This document shows, piece by piece, positions 21,979-32,690 of a DNA stretch of 64,000 nt. Source of the stretch: Pieris napi (lineage: Eukaryota; Arthropoda; Insecta; Lepidoptera; Pieridae); contig NC_062248.1 of assembly GCF_905475465.1 (NCBI RefSeq), positions 4,464,001 to 4,528,000 of the forward strand. The letters run 5' to 3'. Positions within the stretch are counted from its first letter, which is position 1. Every line of letters starts with the position of its first letter. The notes below the pieces were generated by a model that was not told the DNA's origin, searched no databases, and saw nothing but the letters and a program-made list of their open reading frames with translations. Made by a program: the position numbers and the translations under genes.

Positions 21979-22349
21979 TAAGATAGTTATAATAAAAATA
22001 AAAGAAAAATTAAACTAAATTTTTATTATTCTCATTATTTCCTACTAATATTAACTTTTAATTAAAATAAATAAAATATTTACTTATTATACATATTATG
22101 GTTACATCTCTAAAATTCATTGTTAGATTTTTATAAGAGAGGGTTTTTACCACCAAACCACACCTCCAAAGATTGTAAACTTTTCCTTGATCCAGTGAGA
22201 AACAACAGTAATAAATATATAGGTATATAGATAATTATATTATAAACTTGTGGTCGATTTTAATAAACACAAACATTTCATATTTTAAAAAACAGATACC
22301 TGATCTTATAAAAATAAATTAAACAAATACTATTAAACTAAGGAAAACG

Positions 22350-22575
22350 TTCCAGAACTGATTTTTGTCACCCACCACCACTATGTGGAACCAGCTGCCC
22401 ACTGAAGTATCTCCGATCCAATGCAACTTAGGGTCTTTCAAGAAAAGAGCGTATCAATTCTTAAAAGGCCGAAAGCGCGTTTGCGAGTCTTCTGGCGATG
22501 TGAGTGTCTATGGGCAGCGGTATCACTTAACATCAGGTGAGCCTCCTGCCCGTTTGCCTGTAACATAGAAAGAAA
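22350..22575 (+). repeat. CR1-like LINE 3' end
   Basis: The stretch encodes WNQLPTEVSP...FKKRAYQFLKGR and ends in the GGTATCACTTAACATCAGG box. It is the best-preserved copy of this family in the window. There is no upstream RT. Confidence 0.75.
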
Positions 22576-23169
22576 AATAACGCCATCCCAAAAATGTAAT
22601 AACTAGAAACCCTACGAAAAGTGGTTTGAGAACTCTCACAACCGCCAAAACTGTAATTTTTCTGCAAGAAATGATTTAAAAAACTTTTTTTCTTCATAAT
22701 ATTCTTGATAGTAATAATATTTATATATAATAGTAATATTAATAGCCATAATTCCACAATCTTTTTAAAAACAACATCTACTACAATTCTATTAGATTTA
22801 TAAAATCGTCATAGATACCATAGATCCTCGAATAGATAGACTTAATGAAAAACTAGTCCCTTTAGAAATGTTTGTCACCCTCGGTGAGTCTATCTTTGAC
22901 CGCAGCTTTAATTAAAGGATTACTCGTTTTTGCGCTAGCGAACACGGTTACCGGTGAATCCTGTGAAAGCTCAAAGGTCTTTACTGAGTTTATTAGTGTC
23001 TAAAAAAGCGGGCTCAATCTCCACACTCTTTTTGAACGTACACCGATTCTTATATGTATATACAATTTTATTTTAAATACATACCGCAAAATACGTTTCG
23101 CTTTAATATTTACTTAGTATTTTACGGAGTTACATAAATATGGAAAACTCTGCTACGTTACTCCATAGA
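22576..23169. other. Unassigned intergenic sequence
   Basis: AT-rich; nothing recognised. Confidence 0.4.
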
Positions 23170-23305
23170 GACTTAAACTCAAAATAACTTTATTCATATA
23201 GGTAACCAAGTACACAGATGAACGTCAAAAAAGATGTTAAATTGCTACTAAATTTACATTAACTACCAGTTCGCAAGGGCTTATAGCGGGCAAAAATTTG
23301 ACATG
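23170..23305 (-). repeat. Jockey-like LINE 3' UTR fragment
   Basis: Reverse complement of the same 3' tail as the LINE at 3175: CAAAATAACTTTATTCA and CTACCAGTTCGCAAG both occur here. Confidence 0.75.
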
Positions 23306-25374
23306 TCAAAGTCAAAGTCATAGTCAACCTTTTTACCGCCATAAAAATTGGTTTTTAGGTTATCCTTCAATTTTTAACACCATAAACACATTCCTCAGAG
23401 TTCAAGGAATAAAAATCAATTACTCGAATTGGTGAAACCGTCTTCAAGTTTTGCGCTTAGTAACATATTTTGTGATTCATTTTAATAATAAATCAGTAGA
23501 CATTTCGTGTTTATTCATGTTTAAAAATGATTGTGAGTTAGGTTTTTTTATTATTACAAATCGGACTAAACGGATTATTACGGTTTTTACAAGTAGATTA
23601 TTATTATACTAGACACGAAAATATATTTTTTGTTTCATTAAAATTATTTAAAAAATTCCTAAGATTCTTATTCTAAGAAATATTTGTCTAGCTGGTGAGC
23701 TTCTAATATAAAACCGAATTATATTAACGTGTTTCGATAAATGAAATATAGCAACATAGCGTTTGAAATGAAAACGTACTATACTATTATTTTAATAATA
23801 TAATTGAACAACAAAATAACTTAAATAAGAAATGGATGGAAAAAGAAAAACAATCAAAGTGAAAAACACATATTTTTCTTTAAAAAAAATTGGAATTAAA
23901 AGGGACAAATTCATTAAATACGCATCGGAAAAATAAAATAAACACGGCCAGGATATAATGATTGCAGCATTTTTATCTCAGCGGAAAAACTTAAAACCAT
24001 TGTTAAACACATTAAACGAAGTAAAACATTTCATTTACGACCGTAAAATTTTCATTTCCGGAACGAAACAATCATATTTATATACCGATATACATATAAA
24101 AATGCCTGTCCGTACATAAAATATTTATTACGAGTAGTAGGATAAGGTTTTATTTAATGTCAAATAAATGTCAAAGCTACTGCAATGTTGCAATTGATTA
24201 AACTATATTTGACATAATTAAGCGACGACTTGAAAAGAACAATGGAAATTGGGACTTGGTTATTTATGATTTTAAAAATTCTTTGTTGCTTTTTTCACTG
24301 TACATATATAGCTTTATATATGTTTCATAACTATACTCTTATATATAATGAGTATAACCACAATATAAAGAGATTCCGTAACGCGAACAAAGTCGCGGGC
24401 AAGTTAAAAATATTTCACAATAGCGGACCGGCAATAATTATCAGATGCAAACAAAAAATGGACCCCTTTTGTACATTATCTACTTTCCGCTGAATAATTC
24501 CTCTGGAGCGTATTATTGTACGCTCTTTAACAAACTGCATTCGAAATTAAAATTTTTCATTCAACTCCGCCCGCCCCGTCCTTACAGGAGTGGGATCACT
24601 TTTGATTATATTCTTTTCACCGCAACGTAATTGGGATATTTTGTTGGTATTACAATGCCCGTGCATTCATTCGTTTAAAGTCACAGATTTAGCTGCTTTT
24701 TAATTGTAATAAATAATGTTTTAAATTAAAGTTATATAGAGACCTGTCAAAAGTGGATTTGAAAAGCGATTATATGTAGCAGAATATGCGGAGAATACTG
24801 TACAACCATAAGATTTTTATACCATATTCTTGCAAATAAATTATTATGATTATGATTTAACAAAATAAGGTAATCGAATATTGTTTCTGTTATATATTTT
24901 GTGTTAGACATTATTCAAACTAAATTCTAATCTTTACATAACCTAGTGTTATATCTTAATATCAGTTCTTTGGCAGGTTCGAACCCCGGATACAATACAT
25001 TTTTCTTTCAAGCAATAAATTCTTCCCATCGGCGGGTCTTACTTAGATTTAATAACGCGTATCAGACACAAAAGTTTGATAAACTGCTTGTAATTAAGGA
25101 ATATTTATCTATGAAGTAGAAGCCAATAATTATGTCTGTATGCTTTGCAAGTTATCATTAGGTAAAAATATATTTGCGATTCTATTACAGTTTTAATTGA
25201 CGCAAGTTTAAAGAGAAGAAACACGCACAAAAAAAATAGTAATCAGCCCCGGTTTAGCACTGGTTATGACCTAACCTTCCTACTGAGTCATTCTAGTTAT
25301 TGGTTAAACCGTGCAGTTGCCACACACATGCCGAAAAAATTTTATATAACAAAAAAGTGATTGTTACATTGTAT
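23306..25374. other. Unassigned intergenic sequence
   Basis: Low-complexity, AT-rich DNA with small open frames (for example 24230-24493) that resemble nothing known. No RNA gene seen. Confidence 0.4.
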
Positions 25375-25483
25375 AGGTTCCTTCAAGAAAAGAGCGTATC
25401 AATTCTTAAAAGGCTGGCAACCGCAAGCCTTTTGGCAATGTGAGTGTCCATGAGTGGTATAACTTAACACCCAGAGACCCTCC
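25375..25483 (+). repeat. CR1-like LINE 3' end, left part, split by an insertion
   Basis: TTCAAGAAAAGAGCGTATCAATTC and the following family sequence stop at the foldback element. The family sequence resumes after it at 26110-26140 (TCCTACCC...GGCCCCTGTT). Confidence 0.75.
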
Positions 25484-26109
25484 TAGACCAGTCATTATAG
25501 ACATTCGAAATCGAAAATTTGATAATAATTCCAAAAGTTTTCAAACTTCGGTCAAGTGAATGGTACATTGGGACGACAATAAATCTCATTTTGCAACCTT
25601 GTCCGCAGTCCGGAACATTGTTAAAATTGCAATTAAATTAATTTTTGCTGTATGGTCGTGAAAAAAATTCCAAAAGTTCTGCAAACTTGGGGAAGTTTTC
25701 GATATAATATTTCATATCACGTATAAAATTTGCAACCAACCTAAGTGTACGGAACATTTTTTGTTATTTATTTTATTTTCGATATATCTGTCAAATTTGC
25801 AGAACTTTTGGAACGTTTTCCTTCAGTTTAATAAAGAAAAACATTAATTTTTAATAACAAAAAATGTTCCGTACACTTAGGTTGGTTGCAAATTTTATAC
25901 GTGATATGAAATATTATATCGAAAACTTCCCCAAGTTTGCAGAACTTTTGGAATTTTTTTCACGACCAAAACTTATTTTTAACAATGTTCCGGACCGCAG
26001 AGCAGGTTGCAAAATTTTATAGTTTGTTTTAATACCACTCCCGACCTTACATCAAAATTTGAAAACTTTTGAAATTATAATGAATTAATTGTCTTGACTG
26101 ACTGGACTA
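25484..26109 (-). mobile_element. Foldback DNA element, copy 2
   Basis: Inverted relative to copy 1 at 21354. It begins TAGACCAGTC and ends GACTGGACTA, with TCC on both sides (25481-25483 and 26110-26112). Because it splits a CR1-like repeat, its borders and the 3-bp duplication can be read directly. Confidence 0.85.
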
Positions 26110-26140
26110 TCCTACCCATTGGCCCCTGTTAAGCTGTCGT

Positions 26141-26733
26141 TGATATTTATGTAGGCAGTATTCTCTCATCGATAAGACAGCGTTCGTAAGAAACAATTTG
26201 TTCCCACCTACTTCGAAAAAAAAACCGACTACACCGGAAACGCTTTTATATTTTTTGGATAAGTATATAGTCTGTAACATAAATAGTGGCTTATTGGTAA
26301 AAACATTTTCACCATATAAATCCAGGGATGCCCTCCTAAAATCTCACACACTAGCTCTTTTTAATATTTGTTTAGATAAATAAAGGTTTCGACTCCTACA
26401 TTTCAACTCCGTGAATGCATTTCTTGAACATAACTCGACTAGACGTTTGCTATAGTATGTTTCTTAAGCTATTTTCCATTTTACAAAAGCACGTTGGCAC
26501 ATACCATTCCTTTTATTCTTGCTTTGACTGAATCCTTTGTATCGTGGTATAATATTCTTAAGAAATATGAAACCTATACTGGCAACGAAAATAGCTCCGA
26601 AATCTTGAATGCATTCTTAAATTCAAAATACTTTTAACAGATTTCAAAAATTAAGCTACTCTATTGTTGGAATTAGAAATAATTATCTATTTAGGTTCCA
26701 AGTACTTGGGCTGTATTTAAATATATGTATTTA
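26141..26733. other. Unassigned intergenic sequence
   Basis: No gene recognised. Confidence 0.4.
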
Positions 26734-27115
26734 CTAGCCGTTTCGCGCCCGCTTTGCTGGACGAATTAAAATAAATTTTATGTTTCATTATTTTATTTTT
26801 TTTCATATTTTTATTATTCTTCTTTTTAACTTCCCGCTAAGAAAATTGAAATATTTCGAAAATCGAGTTTTTAATAGATGTTGACGTTTAGAGGTTCTAG
26901 GAAGCCTCCCCGAATGTTTCCGCGGTGAAGTCCGTATGGATAAATTTTCATAAAAGTAAAACAGCAATAAAAACGTTAGAATTCGAAAAATAAATAGTTA
27001 TAAACCATCTAGGAAAAATTTCGCATCGAATGGTGGTAGTTTCATGTCGATACGATCAGTGGTTTAGGCGTGATTGAGCCTCAAACGAAGACCATTTTCA
27101 TTGTATATATATAGA
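26734..27115 (-). mobile_element. Non-autonomous Helitron
   Basis: On the minus strand it begins TCTATATATATACAATG (27115) and ends GGCGCGAAACGGCTAG (CTAG at 26737-26734). It is inserted between host A and T as Helitrons are. The length is 382 bp and it is non-coding. Confidence 0.8.
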
Positions 27116-27550
27116 TTGTAAAATAAGCAACACAAATCGATAACAAATTAAACAAAAACGGGGCCAACTCTGCTTTGATTTCCAACAGCAAAACAGATCT
27201 TCTAGGGAGCTATACCGTCTTGGAGTATGTTCGTCCACAAATTATTCAGAAACTAAGTCATTTTTATTTAAATCTGGAACACTTAGGGAACAGTCAAAAT
27301 AAAAATATTTTTAATTTTCCAAATTATGTACTTTTCCAGTCTGGTTTTAAATATGACACCAAAAATATAAGTTTAATCAACATCGAAAATATTACACGGA
27401 AATGTAATTATAACAAAAAAAACCAGTGGCGCTACAACCTATTTGGTATGTGCTTCATATTTCTATATCTGTTTTGTGATCTTTTTTTTTCTAATAGGCT
27501 TCTAAAATTTTGTGTTGACTTCGCCGTACGAGCGAGGGCGCACTAAGTTA
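27116..27550. other. Unassigned, with one open frame
   Basis: A plus frame at 27175-27546 (123 residues) is AT-biased, with hydrophobic and Asn-rich stretches. I do not recognise it and give it little weight. Confidence 0.3.
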
Positions 27551-27635
27551 AATGCGTAGATAGAATGTCCATTGGTACACATCCAGGGACGACCTCAGGG
27601 ACGTCAGTCGCACTTTGAGGCCAACAATACTCTAT
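27551..27635 (-). repeat. tRNA-derived SINE fragment
   Basis: The stretch AGAATGTCCATTGGTACACA...GGGACGACCTCAGG and its AGGCCAACA end match the head of the SINE family in reverse. Confidence 0.65.
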
Positions 27636-27644
27636 CACTACATC

Positions 27645-27985
27645 TTATATATAAAATTCTCGTGCCACAATGTTAGTTACCATACTCCTCCGAAACGGCT
27701 TGACCTATTTTTATCAAATTTTATATGCATATTCAGTAGGTCTGAAAATCGGCTACTATTTATCTTTCAACCCCCTAAGTGATAAGGAGTGTCCACCCCA
27801 AAAAAAAATTATTGTAATGATTTTTTATTTTTTTATGATACAGCATACAAAAATACATATTTTTTTTATATACCCTAATTTTCACCCCTCTGCGATCATC
27901 CGCTATTTTTTTATTATTGTAGATAGCTATTTTTATTGAACTAAAATTCATCATATCTGGCCAGTAGTTTAAGAGCCTACCCAAT
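27645..27985 (+). mobile_element. Helitron 5' end, truncated
   Basis: ATCTTATATATAAAATTCTCGTGCCACAATG is the characteristic 5' terminus of lepidopteran Helitrons. The following text (CTCCTCCGAAACGGCTTGACC) continues it. No CTAG end with a hairpin was found, so the 3' border is only a guess. Confidence 0.55.
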
Positions 27986-28899
27986 TCAAATTATTAAATT
28001 ATATAGCATTCCTCATCTAAAAACGCAATGTTACTAGACACAAAAATATTCAGAACAACGAAGTACCATTTAAAATGTTCTAAACATCTCTAAAAAATTA
28101 ACACCAGCATTTCAACTCATCATTATATGACCTCTTTTGTTTTTAAACAATGTGTCAGTTTTCGCGCTTTCAGTTCACCTTAGAAATGGTACTTCAATCT
28201 TTTAAGGCAAATTATGGCGTATATGGCATAATGAAGTGGTTGGTGTTGCCATTATTAAAGAATTGAAAAGTTAAAAAAAATTGTTACATTTTAGAGACAC
28301 GTTCAGATAATATAATTAATATTGTATAAAGAGGAAAAACTCATCAAATTAAGCAATGCATAAATGTTTTATTTGTTTATCGATTACTAAGCTAAAGAAT
28401 AGCAAAATGTATTATACAATTTAGATTTTATTATTATATTTATCATAGCAAGGTAAATTTTAAGATCTGGCAACACCGGTGTGACGCGGCAGTCCGTGAC
28501 GTCATCCACTAATGCACTACACTGATGATTGTACCAGGTGAGGCTTTAGCCACAAGAAAAGCATAATCATCGCATAGATTTGCTGGATAAGACATACGAG
28601 TATTAATTACCTATTAATAGTGCAATTGAGAATAGACGAATTTGTTTTTTATAAGCGATTTTACTATAGACAAAGCAAATATAAAAAAACAACGCAAGCC
28701 TACGCATACTTAACTATAAACAGATTTTAATAGAACAAAATTTTATTTGAATACAATTTACTTTATAAAGGCCAACACTTATGAACGTCAAGAAAATTAA
28801 TTATAAACAATGAATGTTTTCAAATGACATGTCCAGAATGCTCTTAGAAGAAGCAAAGAAAACACAGCCGATTTTTTTACCTATACATGTTCTTTATAA
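27986..28899. other. Unassigned intergenic sequence
   Basis: Nothing recognised; AT-rich, with a somewhat GC-richer patch at 28460-28560. Confidence 0.4.
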
Positions 28900-29843
28900 A
28901 ACAGGGGGCAACGGACAGAAGCTCATCTGATGTTAAGTGCCCCCATGACACTCATAGAGCCAGATAGCTTGCTAGTGCGCTGCCCGCCTTTTAAGAACCG
29001 ACGCAGGTCATTCCCAAGCACGATTTTATTCCTCTACTCTTAGACCACAAAACTCAGCAGCAGCAGCTTTATAGAACATGGGGAAAACGGCCAGATGGCT
29101 CAGCTGATGTTAAGTTACCCACAACATTCATACTGCCAGAAGGCTCGAAAGTGCGTTGCCCGCCTTTTAAGGACTGATACAGCATCACGATTTTATTCAT
29201 CTACTCATACACCATTAAACTCAACCGATTTTTTAACAGAACAGAGGGGAAACGGGCTCGCAGCATATATTAAGTGACCTATCATACTCACGCTGCCTGA
29301 ATGCTCGCAAGTGCGTTGCCCGCCTTTTCAGGAGTGACTCTAACACGATATTAATATTCCTCTACTCATACACCATAAAACTCAGCCGATTTTTTAACAG
29401 AACAGAGGGGAAACATGCTCGCAGCAGATGTTAAGTGACCTATCATACTCACGCTGCCTGAATGCTCGCAAGTGCGTTGCCCGCCTTTTCAGGAGTGACT
29501 CTAACACGATATTAATATTCCTCTACTCATACACTATAAAACTCAGCCGATTTTTTAACAGAACAGAGGGGAAACATGCTCGCAGCAGATGTTAAGTGAC
29601 CTATCATACTCACGCTGCCTGAATGCTCGCAAGTGCGTTGCCCGCCTTTTCAGGAGTGACTCTAACACGATATTAATATTCCTCTACTCATACACCATAA
29701 AACTCAGCCGATTTTTTAACAGAACAGAGGGGAAACATGCTCGCAGCAGATGTTAAGTGACCTATCATACTCACGCTGCCTGAATGCTCGCAAGTGCGTT
29801 GCCCGCCTTTTCAGGAGTGACTCTAACACGATATTAATATTCC
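28900..29843 (-). repeat. 161-bp tandem array of a CR1-like repeat unit
   Basis: Units starting with CCTCTACTC or a variant lie at 29031, 29199, 29359, 29520 and 29681, so spacings are 168, 160, 161 and 161. A diverged partial unit lies before them. Each unit is the reverse complement of the CR1-like 3' end (GTTAAGTGACC..., GCGTTGCCCGCCTTTT). The last three units are almost identical while the first two are diverged, so the array grew recently at one end. Confidence 0.9.
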
Positions 29844-30611
29844 TTCTCTCATAGATAAAAAAATCAATTCAATGTATTATTCCCTTCCATAATCCCTAAC
29901 TCGAAAGCAGGTGCAAGATTGATTACTTCGCCAACGCCAGCGACACCGCACCTCCTAATTAACGGTGTCACACTAGTCAGACAAGGGAAATCACAAAAGA
30001 CCTAACAATATGCCTCCACTAACAAAGAAATACCTTTACATATGTAACACCTAAGACAATGCCATGACTGTAATTTCAATGTGGAAACTATACGTAAGTA
30101 TTTCTGATGAGCTTTTTTAATTCTAAATTATTCTTGAAACTTTCAAGTATTAGGATGAACCCGTTGAATTACCTTACAGTATTAGAGTTATTAATTCGTT
30201 TTAATAGTTAGTTTACTTCAAATATTTAATTAATAATTTCGGATTTCAAAAGTGAAATACTGAAATTACGCATGTAGTTTTAAAAAAACCTTGTTTTGTG
30301 TAGTAGAGTGCACCGGCCTGCATAGTCTGCCGTGGATTCGTAGATCTCCAGAATTTCCATCTACTCTTAGATAGAAACTTCCGCGAAACTTCGCTTCGGG
30401 CAACATATCTATTTCTTTACAACTCATATCTATTTCGCCAAATGTCATCACCAAACATACTTAAAACATGACCAGACATACCAATAGCTAACAACATTAT
30501 CAATCATAAAATTTATTATCATGCAATATGTTCACAGTTGATTATCTCTGCAGCTGAGATTCATTCGACGTCGAGTCAGAATACGTATCAATAACTGAGG
30601 GTTTAAGGCAG
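29844..30611. other. Unassigned intergenic sequence
   Basis: Nothing recognised. Confidence 0.4.
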
Positions 30612-30790
30612 ATTTTGCCGGTCACCACCATTACGTGGAACCAGTTACCCATTGAAGTATTTCCGAACCAATTCGACTTAAGGTCCTTCAAGAAAGCGTA
30701 CCAATTCTTAAGGCCGACAATGCACAACTTTCTGGTATTGAGAGTATCTATCACTAAACATCAGATGAGACTCCTGCTGTTAAATAAAAA
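30612..30790 (+). repeat. CR1-like LINE 3' end
   Basis: It encodes TWNQLPIEVFPNQFDLRSFKKAYQFL-like sequence (best read in pieces) and ends in CACTAAACATCAGATGAG. Poorly preserved. Confidence 0.7.
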
Positions 30791-32539
30791 TATAATCATA
30801 ATTTATTAATAAATAATGATTAAATGTTGACGTACGCTGACAAATGAATGGGAGTTGGTAAAAATTACAAAATGAAAATTGCGGGCCGGCGCCGCTGAAT
30901 ACATTAATATCGAATATTCAATACATTTATTTTATACCAAAATATTGAATGAACGCGAGCAAATGCGAGATGAATAAAAATCAAGTGATTTATATTTCCC
31001 AGGATATTTTATTTGAAATGAGATGTTCGCATTAACGTTTATTGATAATCCGCTTTGGCGGGTTCTTTATGTACGTTTTAAAATGAAATATTTCGATATT
31101 CAAATAATATGTTCGATATGGTTTTTTAATAACTCAGCGCTAAGTAAATATGAAACTGTATGACGCTGGAGGGTGAATCACAAAGTATTTTTGAGTACGT
31201 TTATAGATATATTATAATATAATAAAGTTAGAAGTAATAAACACATCGAATACATATACATTATACATTGCGTTATATATTAAATCACAATGTTTTTCTG
31301 CATGTTTCCTGCTCTGTGATATAACCGCTACTAAGCATCTATCAGGTGCCTGAGTGGGTAAGACATTTATAGTCCCAATTTTTTATTTTGTTATATGATA
31401 GAGGAGCAAACTAGTGAGTCCGTTTCCAAGAGGAGTATGTTTTTTTATGTTTGTGAATACCACAGCTCACCAGTTATTGCCAAGATATACTTTTTAAACG
31501 CTAAATAACCACAGAGCAACGCGGGCTATTAATATAATCATAATATACAGGTATAAATCGTTTTATAATGTATTTATTTACTACAGTGGTTAAAACAATT
31601 GTCTATTCACACTACGAGATGGCCAGTACCATAAAGCAAACCGTAGCCCTCGTAGCCAGTAGATATAGCAGAGTAAAAGTATGGTCTGCATGTTAAGTTA
31701 ATATCTCGCATATTATAATTTTCAACAATACTTATTAACACGAATTTATTGTATAACATTCATAAACTGTTGATACTCGTAGTCCTTTCGTACATAATGC
31801 AATTACGTATTTTTGTTTGTTATCCTTGATACACTAGACTTCTTCACATTTCAAAGTATCGTGATGTATTATTAAATTATAACACTACACATTCAGATTC
31901 CGTCATTCTCTTTCAAACAACGCTAATCTAGAAGCACGCTGGAGTTTCACTTCCCTTCGTTGTCGACATCTCCAGACTTCTTGGACAAGCGTGCCCCCCA
32001 ATAGACCACGCTCTCACTTAACATCATATGGGATTGTGGCCGAACATCTGTCTAGTTCTGTATAATAAAATACATATATATCATACAATTGATTGAAGAA
32101 AACCAAAATAAATTTCATACTTGTTCGTTGAGCGAAGCAAGTACTATCTACCAGGCGCCAACTTCTACCATTAGCTGTGAACTTGAAAGGCTCAAGAGTC
32201 AGTCTCCAAAGACAACAAAATCAAAGTTATAAGAAAGAAAATTATTGAATAAATATCAAGTTACATGAGTACGCAAACCATTCATTTGTTCACTATATTG
32301 AGCTGCGGGCTTGCCGTTCGTTTAATCAACTTTGAGCCCGATAACGTTCGCCAACAATGGGCTCGCAGCAATCAATTTGCCTATTCAATCATCTCTCTGC
32401 TATAGAAAAATGGGAATTGAAATTAAAAACTTTCTAGTTGTAATTTCCACTATATAATTCCTTTGATTTGTCTCTCATTGTGTTATTTTCCTTTAGGTCG
32501 TTTGAAATAATACAATCCAGAAATGGATTTATTACTTAT
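30791..32539. other. Intergenic with a candidate regulatory block
   Basis: The stretch 30870-31075 contains GCGGGCCGGCGCCGC and several ATCGAT/ATATTCGAT-like sites, and looks unlike the repeats around it. A short scrap of the CR1-like family lies at 32010-32070. No gene found. Confidence 0.35.
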
Positions 32540-32690
32540 TGTACCTACTGAAATATTTCCGAACCAATTCGATTACTTTTTTATAATTAAAAGGCCGGCA
32601 ACGCACTGTGAACCATTTGGCAATGTGTATCTGTGGATTGCAGTATCTACATCAGATCCTGCCCCTTTGCCCTCTGTTCTATTAAAAAAA
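32540..32690 (+). repeat. CR1-like LINE 3' end
   Basis: CCTACTGAAATATTTCCGAACCAATTCGA, AAAAGGCCGGCAACGCACTG and CCTGCCCCTTTGCCC mark the family; it is degraded. Confidence 0.65.

Noticed and set aside
27175..27546. A 123-residue protein-coding gene
   Set aside because: Biased, low-information translation next to Helitron debris.
28900..29843. CRISPR-like array
   Set aside because: The whole 161-bp unit is repeated, with no unique spacers, and the unit matches a dispersed LINE end.
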